NCBI GenBank assembly: GCA_051027215.1
Contig: JBPCXR010000029.1
Span: 62,001-126,000, forward strand
DNA length: 64,000 nucleotides
Direction of reading: 5' to 3'
DNA from: CALHVX01 sp051027215
GTDB taxonomy: Bacteria > Pseudomonadota > Gammaproteobacteria > Pseudomonadales > Azotimanducaceae
Shown: in pieces, positions 1-9,346 of the stretch
How positions within the stretch are numbered: position 1 is the first letter of the stretch
Layout: each line of letters opens with the position of its first letter
The notes under the pieces: model-generated
Seen by the model: only the letters and a program-made list of their open reading frames with translations
Database searches by the model: none
Told to the model about the DNA's origin: nothing
Program-made: the position numbers and the translations under genes

Positions 1-2
1 AG

Positions 3-1469
3 CAGGGTGCGGCGTTTATGGCAGACGGCTACGCCCGCGCCAGCGGTCGCGCTGGGGTCTGCTTGCTGATTAGCGGGCCCGGCCTGTTGAACGCCGCCAC
101 CGCCATTGCCCAGGCCCGCGCAGATTCGATACCCATGCTGGTGATCAGCGCGGTAGCCGGACGCGCACAGCAAGGCAAAGGGCTGGGGCTCCTACATGAA
201 CTGCCGAATCAGCAAGCGGCGGCTCGAGGGTTCTGCACCCAGAGTCTGAGCCTAACCCGGGCCGAAGATCTGCCTGCGCTGCTGGACTATGTGTTTACAG
301 CTTTCGCGCGGCAGCGGCCAGGCCCAATTCACCTAGAGATACCTCTGGACCTCATGACCGAGTCTATTGAGCTCGATCAGCTACCAAAAACACCGGTGCC
401 AGCGCTCGCCACAGATCTGCAGATCCCCACTGAAGCGCTAGCCTGCTTGAATTCAGCCAAGCAGCCGTTACTGCTGCTTGGCGGTGGTTCGGTCATAGCT
501 GGCCGCCGCGCGTTGACAGCGCTCGCCGAGTGCCTGGATGCGCCGGTTATTCAAACCACCAACGCTAAAGGACTAATTCCTCGCGATCACCCATTGTTCG
601 TCGGTGGCAGCCCATCGTTGCCGGCAGTGCAACAAGCGCTCAACAACGCCGATGTCTTGCTGGCCATCGGTACCGAGTTTGGCGAAACCGACTACGACCT
701 GCTCATGACTGAGCCTCTCGCTCTTCGCGGTAAACTCGTACGCGTTGACATTGACCCCATACAGCTCACTCGCAATCAAATACCGAACTTTGAAATCGTT
801 GGCGATGCCGCAGACGTGGTCAGGCTGTTGCACGGGCAAATTCACGCTCGCGTACCTGGCAACGGTGCAGCTCGAGCACAAACTCTACGGCAATCAATTC
901 AAAGCGAGGCGCACTATCATCCGCAGATGGCTCGATTCTTTGCGGTTCTGCAGGCCGAATCAGAGTTGCTCGTTGTTGGTGACTCCACCCGACCGACCTA
1001 CTACGCCACCTGGCAATACGAACCCGATCGACCACGCGGCTACTTTCATTCGGTGAGCGGCTTCGGCACCCTGGGCTATGCCATACCCGCGGCCATTGGC
1101 GCTCGGCTTGGCAGCCGCGGCCCCGTATTGGCCCTAATAGGCGATGGCGGTGCGCAGTTCACGCTGCCAGAACTGGCGACCGCTCGAGACAGTGACATCG
1201 CTGTAACCTTCCTTATCTGGTGCAATCGCGGCTACGAAGAAATTGAAAACAGCCTAAAGGTTCGCGGCGTTAGCAACCGCTCTACCGACATTTCTTCACC
1301 CGATTTCACGCTGATCGGTGAAGCCTATGGACTTACCGTGTACCAACCTCGCAGTTGGGCAGACCTTAGCCGCGCTCTAACTCAAGCATTGGCTGAGCCG
1401 AAGGCCAATCTGCTACTGCTAGACCAGGAGCGATTCATCACCCAACCCAGCGGACAGTGGTATACGTAA
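3..1469 (+). CDS. aruI: ThDP-dependent decarboxylase, AruI-like (5' end outside window)
   Basis: Acetolactate-synthase-fold enzyme. By family and context it is probably 5-guanidino-2-oxopentanoate (2-ketoarginine) decarboxylase, which makes 4-guanidinobutyraldehyde in the arginine transaminase pathway. The frame is already open at base 3 and reads QGAAFMADGYAR, the end of the N-terminal pyrimidine-binding domain after the catalytic Glu, so the real start lies upstream. The central domain is followed by the C-terminal ThDP/Mg site: GDGG near base 1141 with the NRGYEE segment about 25 residues later. It ends 3 bp before an AruH-like aminotransferase, the same pairing as aruI/aruH of Pseudomonas aeruginosa. 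A generic acetolactate synthase is the main alternative; the neighbour and the SIPMLVIS / LHELP segments favour AruI. Confidence 0.8.
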   Translation, partial: QGAAFMADGYARASGRAGVCLLISGPGLLNAATAIAQARADSIPMLVISAVAGRAQQGKGLGLLHELPNQQAAARGFCTQSLSLTRAEDLPALLDYVFTAFARQRPGPIHLEIPLDLMTESIELDQLPKTPVPALATDLQIPTEALACLNSAKQPLLLLGGGSVIAGRRALTALAECLDAPVIQTTNAKGLIPRDHPLFVGGSPSLPAVQQALNNADVLLAIGTEFGETDYDLLMTEPLALRGKLVRVDIDPIQLTRNQIPNFEIVGDAADVVRLLHGQIHARVPGNGAARAQTLRQSIQSEAHYHPQMARFFAVLQAESELLVVGDSTRPTYYATWQYEPDRPRGYFHSVSGFGTLGYAIPAAIGARLGSRGPVLALIGDGGAQFTLPELATARDSDIAVTFLIWCNRGYEEIENSLKVRGVSNRSTDISSPDFTLIGEAYGLTVYQPRSWADLSRALTQALAEPKANLLLLDQERFITQPSGQWYT

Positions 1470-1472
1470 ATT

Positions 1473-2660
1473 ATGACCGATCTAGCTCTTAGCCGCGTCA
1501 GCAAACGCCTAGCCGCACCCGACAGCGACGTATGGAAGGTTCACTACGATGCCTTGGCGCGGCAGGCAAAGGGCGAAGACATTCTACTACTGAGCGTAGG
1601 TGATCCAGACTTCGATACGCCAAGCTATATCTCTAAACATGTAATTGAGCGCATCAACGCCGGACGCACGCATTATTCGACGGCTCAAGGCGAAGAGTCG
1701 CTACGCCGTGCGATCGCTAGGTTGGAGCGCAAGGGAACCGGTATCCCTTTCAACGCTGACCAGGTGGTCATCTTCCCAGGCGCTACTGCCGCGCTATACG
1801 CAATATTCGCCAGCATCCTCAACGAGGGGGATGGCGTGCTTGTGCCAGAGCCGATGTACGTTGGCTACCACAACATATTCGAAGCGCTGGGTGCGCGGCT
1901 GCAAACCGTGGCACTGAAGCCTCCACAGTTTCAACTCGACGTTAACGCGCTACTGGATCGCGTCGACTCTGCAACCAAGGCCGTGTTGGTCAATACTCCA
2001 GGCAACCCCTGCGGCAATATCATTGCACCTGAAGCGCTAAGGCAGCTCGCCGAGGAATGTCGCAGGCGTAATCTGTGGTTGATTTGCGATGAAGTGTACT
2101 CTCTGATCACTTTTGAGACGTCCCATATCTCATTGCTCAAGTGCATTCAAAACTTCGAAAACATCGTCGTCATCGATGGTTTGTCCAAGTCTCATGCGAT
2201 GAGCGGCTGGCGCGTTGGTTGGGCCATCGGGGCCCCGTCGCTGATCGAGGCCGCCACTCGTTTTTCCGGCGCGGCGTTGTTTGGGGTCAGCCAGTTCATT
2301 CAAGACGGCGCAACTTACGCGCTGGAAAATGATGCGAAGGACGTCGAGCGCATGCGACAGGCTTACCAGTCACGACGGGACCTAGCACTCGGCCGCCTCG
2401 ACCGCATTGGGCAGCTCGGCTACTACCGACCCGCCGGCGGTATGTTCATAATGATCGATAGCAGCGCCGTCGCCAACGACGGTGCAGATTTCAGTCAGCG
2501 TCTGCTTGATCAGGCCGGCATCTCCACCATTCCCGGTGCCGCGTTCGGACCCAGCGCAGCCAACTATGTACGACTCAGCTTGACGATGGACGAAGCCGGT
2601 TTAGGGCATGCGTTCGATCGCATCGAACGCATGCTGCGCCAGGGTGCTGCATCAACCTAA
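1473..2660 (+). CDS. aruH: PLP-dependent aminotransferase, arginine:pyruvate transaminase AruH-like
   Basis: Fold-type I aminotransferase of 395 residues, the normal family length. It probably transfers the alpha-amino group of L-arginine to pyruvate, giving 2-ketoarginine and alanine. Visible features: the N-terminal LLSVGDPDFDTP segment typical of AruH, the substrate-loop NTPGNPCGN, the PLP-contacting CDEVY, the Schiff-base lysine in SLSKSHAMSGWRVGW, and the C-terminal Arg in YVRLSLT. It begins 3 bp after the AruI-like decarboxylase, so the two are probably co-transcribed and its ketoacid product is the substrate of that neighbour. Specificity for arginine is inferred from the pairing and overall resemblance; a broader aspartate/aromatic aminotransferase cannot be excluded. 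Confidence 0.8.
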   Translation: MTDLALSRVSKRLAAPDSDVWKVHYDALARQAKGEDILLLSVGDPDFDTPSYISKHVIERINAGRTHYSTAQGEESLRRAIARLERKGTGIPFNADQVVIFPGATAALYAIFASILNEGDGVLVPEPMYVGYHNIFEALGARLQTVALKPPQFQLDVNALLDRVDSATKAVLVNTPGNPCGNIIAPEALRQLAEECRRRNLWLICDEVYSLITFETSHISLLKCIQNFENIVVIDGLSKSHAMSGWRVGWAIGAPSLIEAATRFSGAALFGVSQFIQDGATYALENDAKDVERMRQAYQSRRDLALGRLDRIGQLGYYRPAGGMFIMIDSSAVANDGADFSQRLLDQAGISTIPGAAFGPSAANYVRLSLTMDEAGLGHAFDRIERMLRQGAAST

Positions 2661-2703
2661 TGCGTTTGTGCTTTCTACCGCGCACCTTTTTGCGTTCAGC
2701 TGT

Positions 2704-4740
2704 CTAAAACACTACTCGAACGCCAGCTTCCAGGGTTCGCCCGGGAGCCGGAGCGAACTCTTTGATGAAGGAGGTGTGGTTGCGCTGTTCATCGTCGGTC
2801 AAATTCTTTCCGGAGAGGAACAAGCTCAGCCTGCGCTGACCCAGCGCAAACTCAGCGGCGACATACGCGCGAAGATCGTTGTAAGCAGAACTGGTCAGCG
2901 TCTGCTCGGTAACATCGTCCTGCTCAGTAACGCGCAGGTAGTCGATGGATGCAGTGAACCTGCCAAACTGCCCAAGCAGACCAAAGCCGTAACGCATTGG
3001 CGGAATGCGAGGCAGGTTATCGTTACCTCGAACATCCAGGCGCGCTTCGACCAGATCGATCATCGCCCGAACCTCCAGGTCACCGCTTTCCCAACTGGCG
3101 GCGCGAAGAGTGAGTTCCGCGTCGAGACCGAAGAACTCAGCATCGTCTTGCTGAAACTGAAATACCGGCAAACCATCCTGCATCTCGCCCGTTGACTGTT
3201 CATAGATGAAGTCGATAAATTGCGTGTAGTAAACGGTTGCTTGCCCCTGCCAGACGTCGCCGGTGAAGCTCAATGTCGTAGATAAATTTGCAGCACGCTC
3301 ACTGTCGAGGGTGGGATCACCCAATTCGAACGATCCCGTCACTAAGTGTGGGCCATTGGAGTACAACTCCTCACCGATAGGCGCTCGCGCAGCATAGTCA
3401 ACGAGTAGGCCGAGATCCCAGCGCTCACCGATAGGCAAGACGATGCCCGCTGATGCCGCATAGGTAGTGAAGTTCTCCGAAGATCCGCTCTGGGGTTTGT
3501 GGGCGACCCTACCTAGACGTAGACCCGCTTCCAGACTGAAACGTTCAAACTCACGTTCTGCAACCCAAAACAAGCCACTGTCTTCAGTGTCAACTGGCGG
3601 AACAAACGCCTCCTCACCAGAAGCCGAGAAATCCCGCGCCATGTGTTGCAGGCCGAACACACCACTCCAGTACTGCTGCTCATAGACCAATTCGGCGCGA
3701 AGCTCCCACGCTTCGTTGGTAAATCGAGTGGCGACATCGCCGCTTGCTTCGATCTCTTCATGCTCATAGTCATTGACGCCAAGTCGAACGTTTAAGCTGG
3801 TGAATTCGCCGAACGGATTTTTAACGCCCAACTCGAAATCGAAGCGGGTCTGCTCCATGTCGAGTGTTGGCGTGCCTGCCTCAGCCGCGTCAGCTTCCTC
3901 AGCGTGAGCGCCTGGCAGCCCGTAGTCCGCTTCTATTTCACCGACCGACGCACCAACAAAACCCCATGACCCCACATAAGCGCCACCCGCTGCATAAGAC
4001 TTGGAATCGAAAGCACTGCCGGGTAACACGTCGCGCACTGGTTCTTCGGCATCTCCATCGGCAGCCTCTAGCGCTCGCAGTCGATCCGACTCAGCAAACC
4101 CCGGTATCTCATAGTCATCGCCATCTTTGTGCGTTCCGTCCAGATGCCAAGCGAACTTCCCCCAACCACCATTCAACTTCACGGCGGTCGCGTTGCCGTT
4201 GGTGTTGTCGTCGAACCGAGATTCAATGCCCCCTGACAACTGTTGCTCAGGTATATCATGGGGGATGCGGGAGGTATGTACATCAACTACGCCACCGATG
4301 GCACCCGAGCCATAGAGTAGTGTGCTCGAGCCCCTCCGCACCTCTCTGCGTTCTGCGATAAACGGCTCGATGGTAACCGCATGGTCAGCGCTGGTAACTG
4401 ACACATCGAGGGCGTCAATTCGATCTTCCATGATTCGAACCCTGGGTCCACCCAAGCCGTGAATCACCGGACGCCCAACAGCGTGGCCAAATTGGGCAGA
4501 ATTGATTCCGGGTTCCTGAGCCAGGGTAGCGCCAACGCTGTTCCCAAGCTTTCTTTCCAGCGCTTCCCCGGTTAGTACCACAGTGGCCTGCGCCAACCCT
4601 TCACCAGACAACGGATGGGCAACAACAACGATCTCTTCTACTTCTCGGTGGTTCGCATCCACCGACTCTCGCGCTGCAACGGGCATGGCGCTGTTAATCA
4701 GCGTCAGCCCGCACAGCACGGGTGCTATATAACTAGTCAT
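2704..4740 (-). CDS. TonB-dependent receptor, ZnuD-like metal receptor
   Basis: Outer-membrane TonB-dependent receptor of 678 residues, short as in the ZnuD zinc-receptor group. After a signal peptide (about 1-23) the TonB box region reads EEIVVVAHP. The plug includes GNSVGATLAQEPGI, IHGLGGPRVRIMEDRID and the GSGAIGGVVDV motif, and the barrel ends in the terminal phenylalanine VRVVF. In ZnuD proteins an extracellular loop before the LEQTR segment is rich in His. Here that loop (about residues 280-300, ending LDMEQTR) is rich in Glu, Asp and Ala and almost lacks His, so the ligand may differ from zinc. A small Cys/His exported protein is encoded just upstream on the same strand. No clear Zur-like palindrome was found upstream. 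Confidence 0.82.
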   Translation of the reverse strand: MTSYIAPVLCGLTLINSAMPVAARESVDANHREVEEIVVVAHPLSGEGLAQATVVLTGEALERKLGNSVGATLAQEPGINSAQFGHAVGRPVIHGLGGPRVRIMEDRIDALDVSVTSADHAVTIEPFIAERREVRRGSSTLLYGSGAIGGVVDVHTSRIPHDIPEQQLSGGIESRFDDNTNGNATAVKLNGGWGKFAWHLDGTHKDGDDYEIPGFAESDRLRALEAADGDAEEPVRDVLPGSAFDSKSYAAGGAYVGSWGFVGASVGEIEADYGLPGAHAEEADAAEAGTPTLDMEQTRFDFELGVKNPFGEFTSLNVRLGVNDYEHEEIEASGDVATRFTNEAWELRAELVYEQQYWSGVFGLQHMARDFSASGEEAFVPPVDTEDSGLFWVAEREFERFSLEAGLRLGRVAHKPQSGSSENFTTYAASAGIVLPIGERWDLGLLVDYAARAPIGEELYSNGPHLVTGSFELGDPTLDSERAANLSTTLSFTGDVWQGQATVYYTQFIDFIYEQSTGEMQDGLPVFQFQQDDAEFFGLDAELTLRAASWESGDLEVRAMIDLVEARLDVRGNDNLPRIPPMRYGFGLLGQFGRFTASIDYLRVTEQDDVTEQTLTSSAYNDLRAYVAAEFALGQRRLSLFLSGKNLTDDEQRNHTSFIKEFAPAPGRTLEAGVRVVF

Positions 4741-4809
4741 GCGAGTCTCCTAACAATGAATACCGCTAAGCTGTGAGCGCAAGCTCACAACGATGCTTGG
4801 GATTAATTG

Positions 4810-5205
4810 CTAGGGTGCAGGTGGCGCGCGCGTTTGGTAGTCATGCAGTGGCGCTTTGCTCGCAACTCGCTGACTAAAAGTCGAGCCCGAGTCCGAAAGA
4901 TGCGTAGCGACGACGACTGGACTGGCTCGGCCCAAGGCCAGTGGAACATTATCCGCGTGCCCACAGACGAGGCAGGAGACGCTAGCGTCATCATCAGCAT
5001 GAACGTGCTGGTCGGCTAGGGCCTGACCCCACAACAATGCAATGCACAACAGCAGTGCGCTCCAGCGCAAGCGGGCAGGGGCATGGCAATCAGTGGGTGA
5101 GATCTTCAACAGCGGCGTACAACAACAGCGAAGGCGCCATTGTCCGCGTTCGCCCGGCACAGTCAAGCAAGCAATGCGATAAGACTCGCACCCGCTTTGT
5201 CTCAA
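4810..5205 (-). CDS. Small exported Cys/His protein, DUF2946-like
   Basis: Frame of up to 131 residues with no ATG start. The first candidate is TTG at 5205 behind a GGGG stretch; a TTG near 5070 would give a compact signal peptide, MRWSALLLCIALLWGQALA. The mature part begins with DQHVHADDD and has a CLVCGH motif, the layout of the small DUF2946-type proteins found beside metal-related genes. It lies 69 bp upstream of the ZnuD-like receptor on the same strand and may share its transcript. A periplasmic metal-binding role is inferred from the His/Cys cluster and the neighbour only. The gene is plausible but its start is unresolved. Confidence 0.5.
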   Translation of the reverse strand: MRQSGCESYRIACLTVPGERGQWRLRCCCTPLLKISPTDCHAPARLRWSALLLCIALLWGQALADQHVHADDDASVSCLVCGHADNVPLALGRASPVVVATHLSDSGSTFSQRVASKAPLHDYQTRAPPAP

Positions 5206-5341
5206 TCGGGGCCCCTATGTTCAAATGTGGTCGCGGCGTTCCTGGCATCTGCAACCATCTCTTCAGTGCCTGTCACCCGTAGTCGCCGCTGACGCGGCAT
5301 TGCGAACATCGAAAACTCACTCTTCGAGGAGCCATGCAGTT

Positions 5342-7429
5342 ATGCCGCATCGCCTTTTCTTGGGGCTACTAGGCCTTGGCCTCGCGGTTTCCGCACCCGC
5401 CTTTGCTACAGACACCGACGCTGAAACATCCCTGTTCACCAGTGCGCGGGTATTCGATTTGGAATATGCCGCAGACCCACAGATCTCTCCAGATGGTCGA
5501 ACAATCGTCTATGCCCGTCGCGCTTTGAGTCGCAAGTCAGATCGCGCCACCGGCACTTTGTGGTCAATTGATGTCCGCACTGGAGCCCAGCAGCCGCTAC
5601 TACAAGACGAAAAGGTCACTGCCGGACCGCGCTTTTCTCCGGATGGCGAGCGTCTGGTCTATCGTGCGGGTGGCGCCCTGCGCATCCTGTACCTGGCCAG
5701 CGGCCGCAGCTTTACCCTTGCTGAACTTGAACGTGGTCCTAGCGCACCGGTGTGGTCGCCGGACGGCACAGCGATCGCCTTCAGCATGTTCGTTCCAGCA
5801 GAAGCTCCAACCTTCGCTACACCACCTAAGGCACCAAAAGGCGCTGACTGGGCCAAGCCCTTTCGCGCTTTCGATAGCTTGGTGTTCCGTTTTGACGGCC
5901 AGGGCTATCGAGAGAAGGGCGCGGTGCAGGTATTTATCGTGCCCGCTGAGGGTGGCACGCCAAGGCAGATCACCAGCGGCGAAACGCCGTTTAGCAATCC
6001 AACTTGGCTGCGCAACGACGTTCTACTGGTGCAAGGCAATGACTCCCCAGATCGTGAGCTGGACCCCATCGAAAGCGAGATCTATCGGGTCGACCTAAAA
6101 ACCTTAGCTCGTGAACCCTTCATCCAGCGCGATGGACCCGATGCTGCACCAACGGTCGCTCCGAACGGACAGCGGGTGGCCTATGTGGGCTATGACGACA
6201 AGTTGAAGTCTTATCAACAACTGGATTTATACGTCGCCGACAGCGAGGGCGGCAACGGGCAAAATCTAACTGCAGAATACGATCGCAGGATCGTTGATTT
6301 TGCCTGGCGCGGCGACAGTAAAGCGCTCATTGCACTGGCGGAAACCGACGGCGACCTGTCGCTGCTAACGCTACCGCTGCGGGGTAAGCCCAGCGTTATC
6401 ACCAACACGGTGGGTGGCACGTCTTTGGGTCGGCCTTATGCCAGAGGTGCTTTCTCGGTTGCGACCGGGGCAGGGGCTAGGCCCATCATCGCCTTCACCG
6501 CGGCCGCAAGTAACCGACCCGCGGAAGTCGGCGTTGTGCGGCCTGGGGGCAACAGCAGAACACTCACTAGCCTCAATGAAGACGCGCTGGGGCATCTGCA
6601 GCTGGCAAAGATCGAAGCGCTAACCGTTGAATCCAGCCATGATCAGCGCGACATCGAAGCTTGGGTGGCGCTACCCCCCGACTTTACAGCCGATGGTTCG
6701 TTTCCGCTCATCTTAGAAATACATGGTGGACCGTTCACCATGTACGGCCCGTTCTTTGCCGCGGAAATCCAGCGCTATGCGGCCGAGGGGTATGTCACGG
6801 TGTACGTGAATCCTCGGGGTTCGACAGGCTACGGAGAAGAATTCTCTCAGCTGATCGACCTGGCTTATCCGGGTAACGACTATCACGATTTGATGAGCGT
6901 AGTCGATGCACTGATTGAACGAAAATATGCCGATCCGGAACGTCTGTTCGTCACAGGGGGTTCCGGGGGTGGCATTCTGACTGCATGGATCGTGACGCAA
7001 ACGGATCGCTTCGTAGCGGCGGCTGCCATAAAGCCCGTGATTAATTGGACAACCATGGCGTTGGCGGCAGATATCGCCCGTATCGTCAGTCGTCATTGGC
7101 TACGAGCAATGCCTTGGGAGAATCGCGAGCGCTATTGGAATCTGTCCCCCATCTCTAAGGTGGCCACCGTGACTACGCCAACTTTGCTCATGGTGGGTGA
7201 AGAGGATTGGCGCACCCCAACCTGGGAAGCGGAGCAATTCTACACGGCACTGAAGCTGCAAGGCGTGGACACGGCCCTGATTCGAATCCCCGGGGCTTCT
7301 CACTCGATCGCCGCTCGCCCCAGTCGCTTGATTGGCAAGGTCGACAACATCATGGGTTGGTTCGAAAAATATGACCCAGCCAAGCAGGAGGCAGCTAAAG
7401 CGGAGGACTCGGACTCAGCGACCCAGTGA
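5342..7429 (+). CDS. Exported S9 family peptidase (acylaminoacyl-/dipeptidyl-peptidase type)
   Basis: Prolyl-oligopeptidase-family serine peptidase of 695 residues. The chosen ATG at 5342 follows GAGGA and opens a signal peptide (MPHRLFLGLLGLGLAVSAPAFA), so the enzyme is probably periplasmic. The N-terminal half is a WD40-like beta-propeller with repeated SPDG motifs (DPQISPDG, PRFSPDG, PVWSPDG). The C-terminal alpha/beta-hydrolase domain has the oxyanion segment EIHGGP, nucleophile Ser541 in GGSGGG, Asp622 in EEDWRTP and His654 in GASHSI. It releases dipeptides or acylated N-terminal residues from short peptides; the exact specificity cannot be read from sequence. A cytochrome P450 gene follows after 13 bp. 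Confidence 0.9.
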   Translation: MPHRLFLGLLGLGLAVSAPAFATDTDAETSLFTSARVFDLEYAADPQISPDGRTIVYARRALSRKSDRATGTLWSIDVRTGAQQPLLQDEKVTAGPRFSPDGERLVYRAGGALRILYLASGRSFTLAELERGPSAPVWSPDGTAIAFSMFVPAEAPTFATPPKAPKGADWAKPFRAFDSLVFRFDGQGYREKGAVQVFIVPAEGGTPRQITSGETPFSNPTWLRNDVLLVQGNDSPDRELDPIESEIYRVDLKTLAREPFIQRDGPDAAPTVAPNGQRVAYVGYDDKLKSYQQLDLYVADSEGGNGQNLTAEYDRRIVDFAWRGDSKALIALAETDGDLSLLTLPLRGKPSVITNTVGGTSLGRPYARGAFSVATGAGARPIIAFTAAASNRPAEVGVVRPGGNSRTLTSLNEDALGHLQLAKIEALTVESSHDQRDIEAWVALPPDFTADGSFPLILEIHGGPFTMYGPFFAAEIQRYAAEGYVTVYVNPRGSTGYGEEFSQLIDLAYPGNDYHDLMSVVDALIERKYADPERLFVTGGSGGGILTAWIVTQTDRFVAAAAIKPVINWTTMALAADIARIVSRHWLRAMPWENRERYWNLSPISKVATVTTPTLLMVGEEDWRTPTWEAEQFYTALKLQGVDTALIRIPGASHSIAARPSRLIGKVDNIMGWFEKYDPAKQEAAKAEDSDSATQ

Positions 7430-7442
7430 GACGCATTCGACG

Positions 7443-8636
7443 ATGAACATCGACCTACTCAACCCCGAATCCTTTAACGGCGGGCATCCTCATAAGCAGT
7501 ACGACTGGCTGCGCAACAATGCCCCAGTCTACTGGCACCCAGAGCCAGACGGCCCAGGCTTCTGGGCACTAACGCGCTACGAAGAAGTGGCACAGACCGG
7601 GAGGGATCCAGCCACCTATTCCTCTGAACCTACCATCATGATTGCCGACCCTGATCCTGCGGCACAAGCAACAGGCGATCCCGAGCACAAGATGATGCTC
7701 ATGATGGACCCGCCACGACACACACAGTTTCGGCGCCTGATTAGCCGCGAATTTACCAAAGGCCCGGCAGCAGCGATGCACACTCGCATCCGCCAGCTGG
7801 CCGCACAAATAGTCGATGCGGTGATCGCCAAAGGTGAATGCGACTTCGTTAGCGACGTCGCCGGTGAGTTGCCGTCTTATGTGATCGCTGAGTTGATGGG
7901 CATTCCATTAGACGACGGTCGCCACCTGTACGGGCTCACCGAAGTGATCCACACCGCAGCGGAAGCGCTGCCCGAAGGAGCCCAGGTCCAGGCGATATTC
8001 GAGATGTTCAGTTACGCCGCCAAGGTGCACGAGAACAAGCTGAGTCAACCCACACAAGACCTGGCCAGCCAAATTGTTCATGCTGAGGTCGATGGTCAGA
8101 AGCTCGACCTCGTCGACTTCCAGCTATTCTTTATGCTGTTGATCGATGCCGGTGGCGACACCACCCGGAATCTGGTGGCGGGTGGCATGCATACACTGAT
8201 CGAGCAACCGCAGATCGTGACCCTGCTACGCACGGACTCGAAGCTGATCCCAGGGGCGCGAGATGAAATGTTGCGCAGCGTCAGCCCGGTCATTTACATG
8301 CGGCGCACGGCTCAAAAAGACACGTTGCTTGGCGGCCAAGAAATCAAAGCTGGCGACAAAGTGGTGCGCTACTTTGGCGCCGCCAATCATGATCCAGCTC
8401 GTTTCACCGACCCCTACCAATTCGATATTGCACGCTCGCCAAACCCGCATATTGCCTTTGGCACTGGCACCCACGTTTGTCTAGGCCAGCACATCGCCCG
8501 GGTAGAGATCGACTGCATGATTGCGGAAGTGTTGGAGCGTATGACGAACCTCGAACTCAGTGCACCTCCCGAATGGCTGGCGTCAAACTTCATCTCAGGG
8601 ATTAAGTCCATGCCAGTGCGCTTTAGCGCACGCTGA
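7443..8636 (+). CDS. Cytochrome P450
   Basis: Soluble bacterial P450 monooxygenase of 397 residues, the usual length. The ATG at 7443 starts MNIDLLNPE; a longer in-frame extension would overlap the preceding peptidase and is not needed. Visible motifs: the I-helix oxygen-activating AGGDTTRN (about residues 236-243), the K-helix ExxR-type segment followed by MRRTAQKD, and the heme loop FGTGTHVCLGQHIAR with Cys346 as thiolate ligand. It needs a ferredoxin and a reductase, and none is encoded nearby. It resembles the CYP107/CYP125/CYP142-like groups that act on steroids, terpenes or fatty acids, but the substrate is not identifiable. Probably co-transcribed with the S9 peptidase gene. Confidence 0.93.
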   Translation: MNIDLLNPESFNGGHPHKQYDWLRNNAPVYWHPEPDGPGFWALTRYEEVAQTGRDPATYSSEPTIMIADPDPAAQATGDPEHKMMLMMDPPRHTQFRRLISREFTKGPAAAMHTRIRQLAAQIVDAVIAKGECDFVSDVAGELPSYVIAELMGIPLDDGRHLYGLTEVIHTAAEALPEGAQVQAIFEMFSYAAKVHENKLSQPTQDLASQIVHAEVDGQKLDLVDFQLFFMLLIDAGGDTTRNLVAGGMHTLIEQPQIVTLLRTDSKLIPGARDEMLRSVSPVIYMRRTAQKDTLLGGQEIKAGDKVVRYFGAANHDPARFTDPYQFDIARSPNPHIAFGTGTHVCLGQHIARVEIDCMIAEVLERMTNLELSAPPEWLASNFISGIKSMPVRFSAR

Positions 8637-8652
8637 AACGCCGCAGCAGTAT

Positions 8653-9336
8653 CTAGTTGATACTGGGCATCCAGTTTTCCGGGCGGCCTTCTGGCGTTAG
8701 ATCAAACAGATTCCATAGCGGGTAGAGCATATCCATGTGCCGGGGGTGCTGGCCCGCTTCAGGTGGCTGAAAGAACAGTTCAGTGGAATAGCTGTGCTGA
8801 ACTCCGCTCGCTGTACGCTGAAACACGTGGAGCATTGGCAACTGTTGACCATCTGGAGACTCTGCAAGGTAGTCCTTATTGAAATCATTGTTGGCGCTAG
8901 ACAGCAATTGCAGCTCACTCCAACCGCGTTGCTGCGCCCATTGCGCCAATGCCCCGGCACCCGCCTTAGCAACCACCGCGATGTTCAGCTGGGAGCGAGC
9001 GTGCCTGGCCACGCCGTTAAAGGCATCAAGGAACGCATTACACATGGGGCAGGGCGGCGAATCGTTCGCATTCATAAAACTGTAGATCACCAGACTCCGA
9101 TCAGGCAGCGAAAACAAGCTGGACAACGCAATCTTAGTAACAGAATCATCGTCCGGTGATTGCCGCTCGAACTCATAGTCTTCGGTCACTGAGTGGCCAG
9201 GCGGAAGCGCACTGCGCAGGGCTGCAACCTCGGCGACCTTGCGGCGCAATTCCATTTCTGCCTGCAACAGCTGGTTGCGAGCGCTGCGATAATCAGCTGA
9301 CTCACCGGCAAAGGTTATGGGGTTATCTACACTCAT
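8653..9336 (-). CDS. DUF899 family thioredoxin-fold protein
   Basis: Protein of 227 residues matching the DUF899 family, thioredoxin-fold proteins of unknown role. Signs: an N-terminal helical region (about 15-45), the strand LVIYSFM, and the dithiol motif PPCPMCNAFLDAF near residue 98, followed by the family's conserved tail with WNLFDLTPEGR near the C terminus. No signal peptide, so cytoplasmic. It lies 10 bp downstream of a glutathione S-transferase gene on the same strand, suggesting a shared thiol or detoxification transcript. The family assignment is firm; the function is not known. Confidence 0.85.
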   Translation of the reverse strand: MSVDNPITFAGESADYRSARNQLLQAEMELRRKVAEVAALRSALPPGHSVTEDYEFERQSPDDDSVTKIALSSLFSLPDRSLVIYSFMNANDSPPCPMCNAFLDAFNGVARHARSQLNIAVVAKAGAGALAQWAQQRGWSELQLLSSANNDFNKDYLAESPDGQQLPMLHVFQRTASGVQHSYSTELFFQPPEAGQHPRHMDMLYPLWNLFDLTPEGRPENWMPSIN

Positions 9337-9346
9337 TGTTGTTTCC

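Noticed and set aside
4425..4450. tRNA T-loop-like sequence GATTCGAACCC
   Set aside because: It lies inside the TonB receptor gene and no cloverleaf forms around it; no tRNA seen elsewhere.
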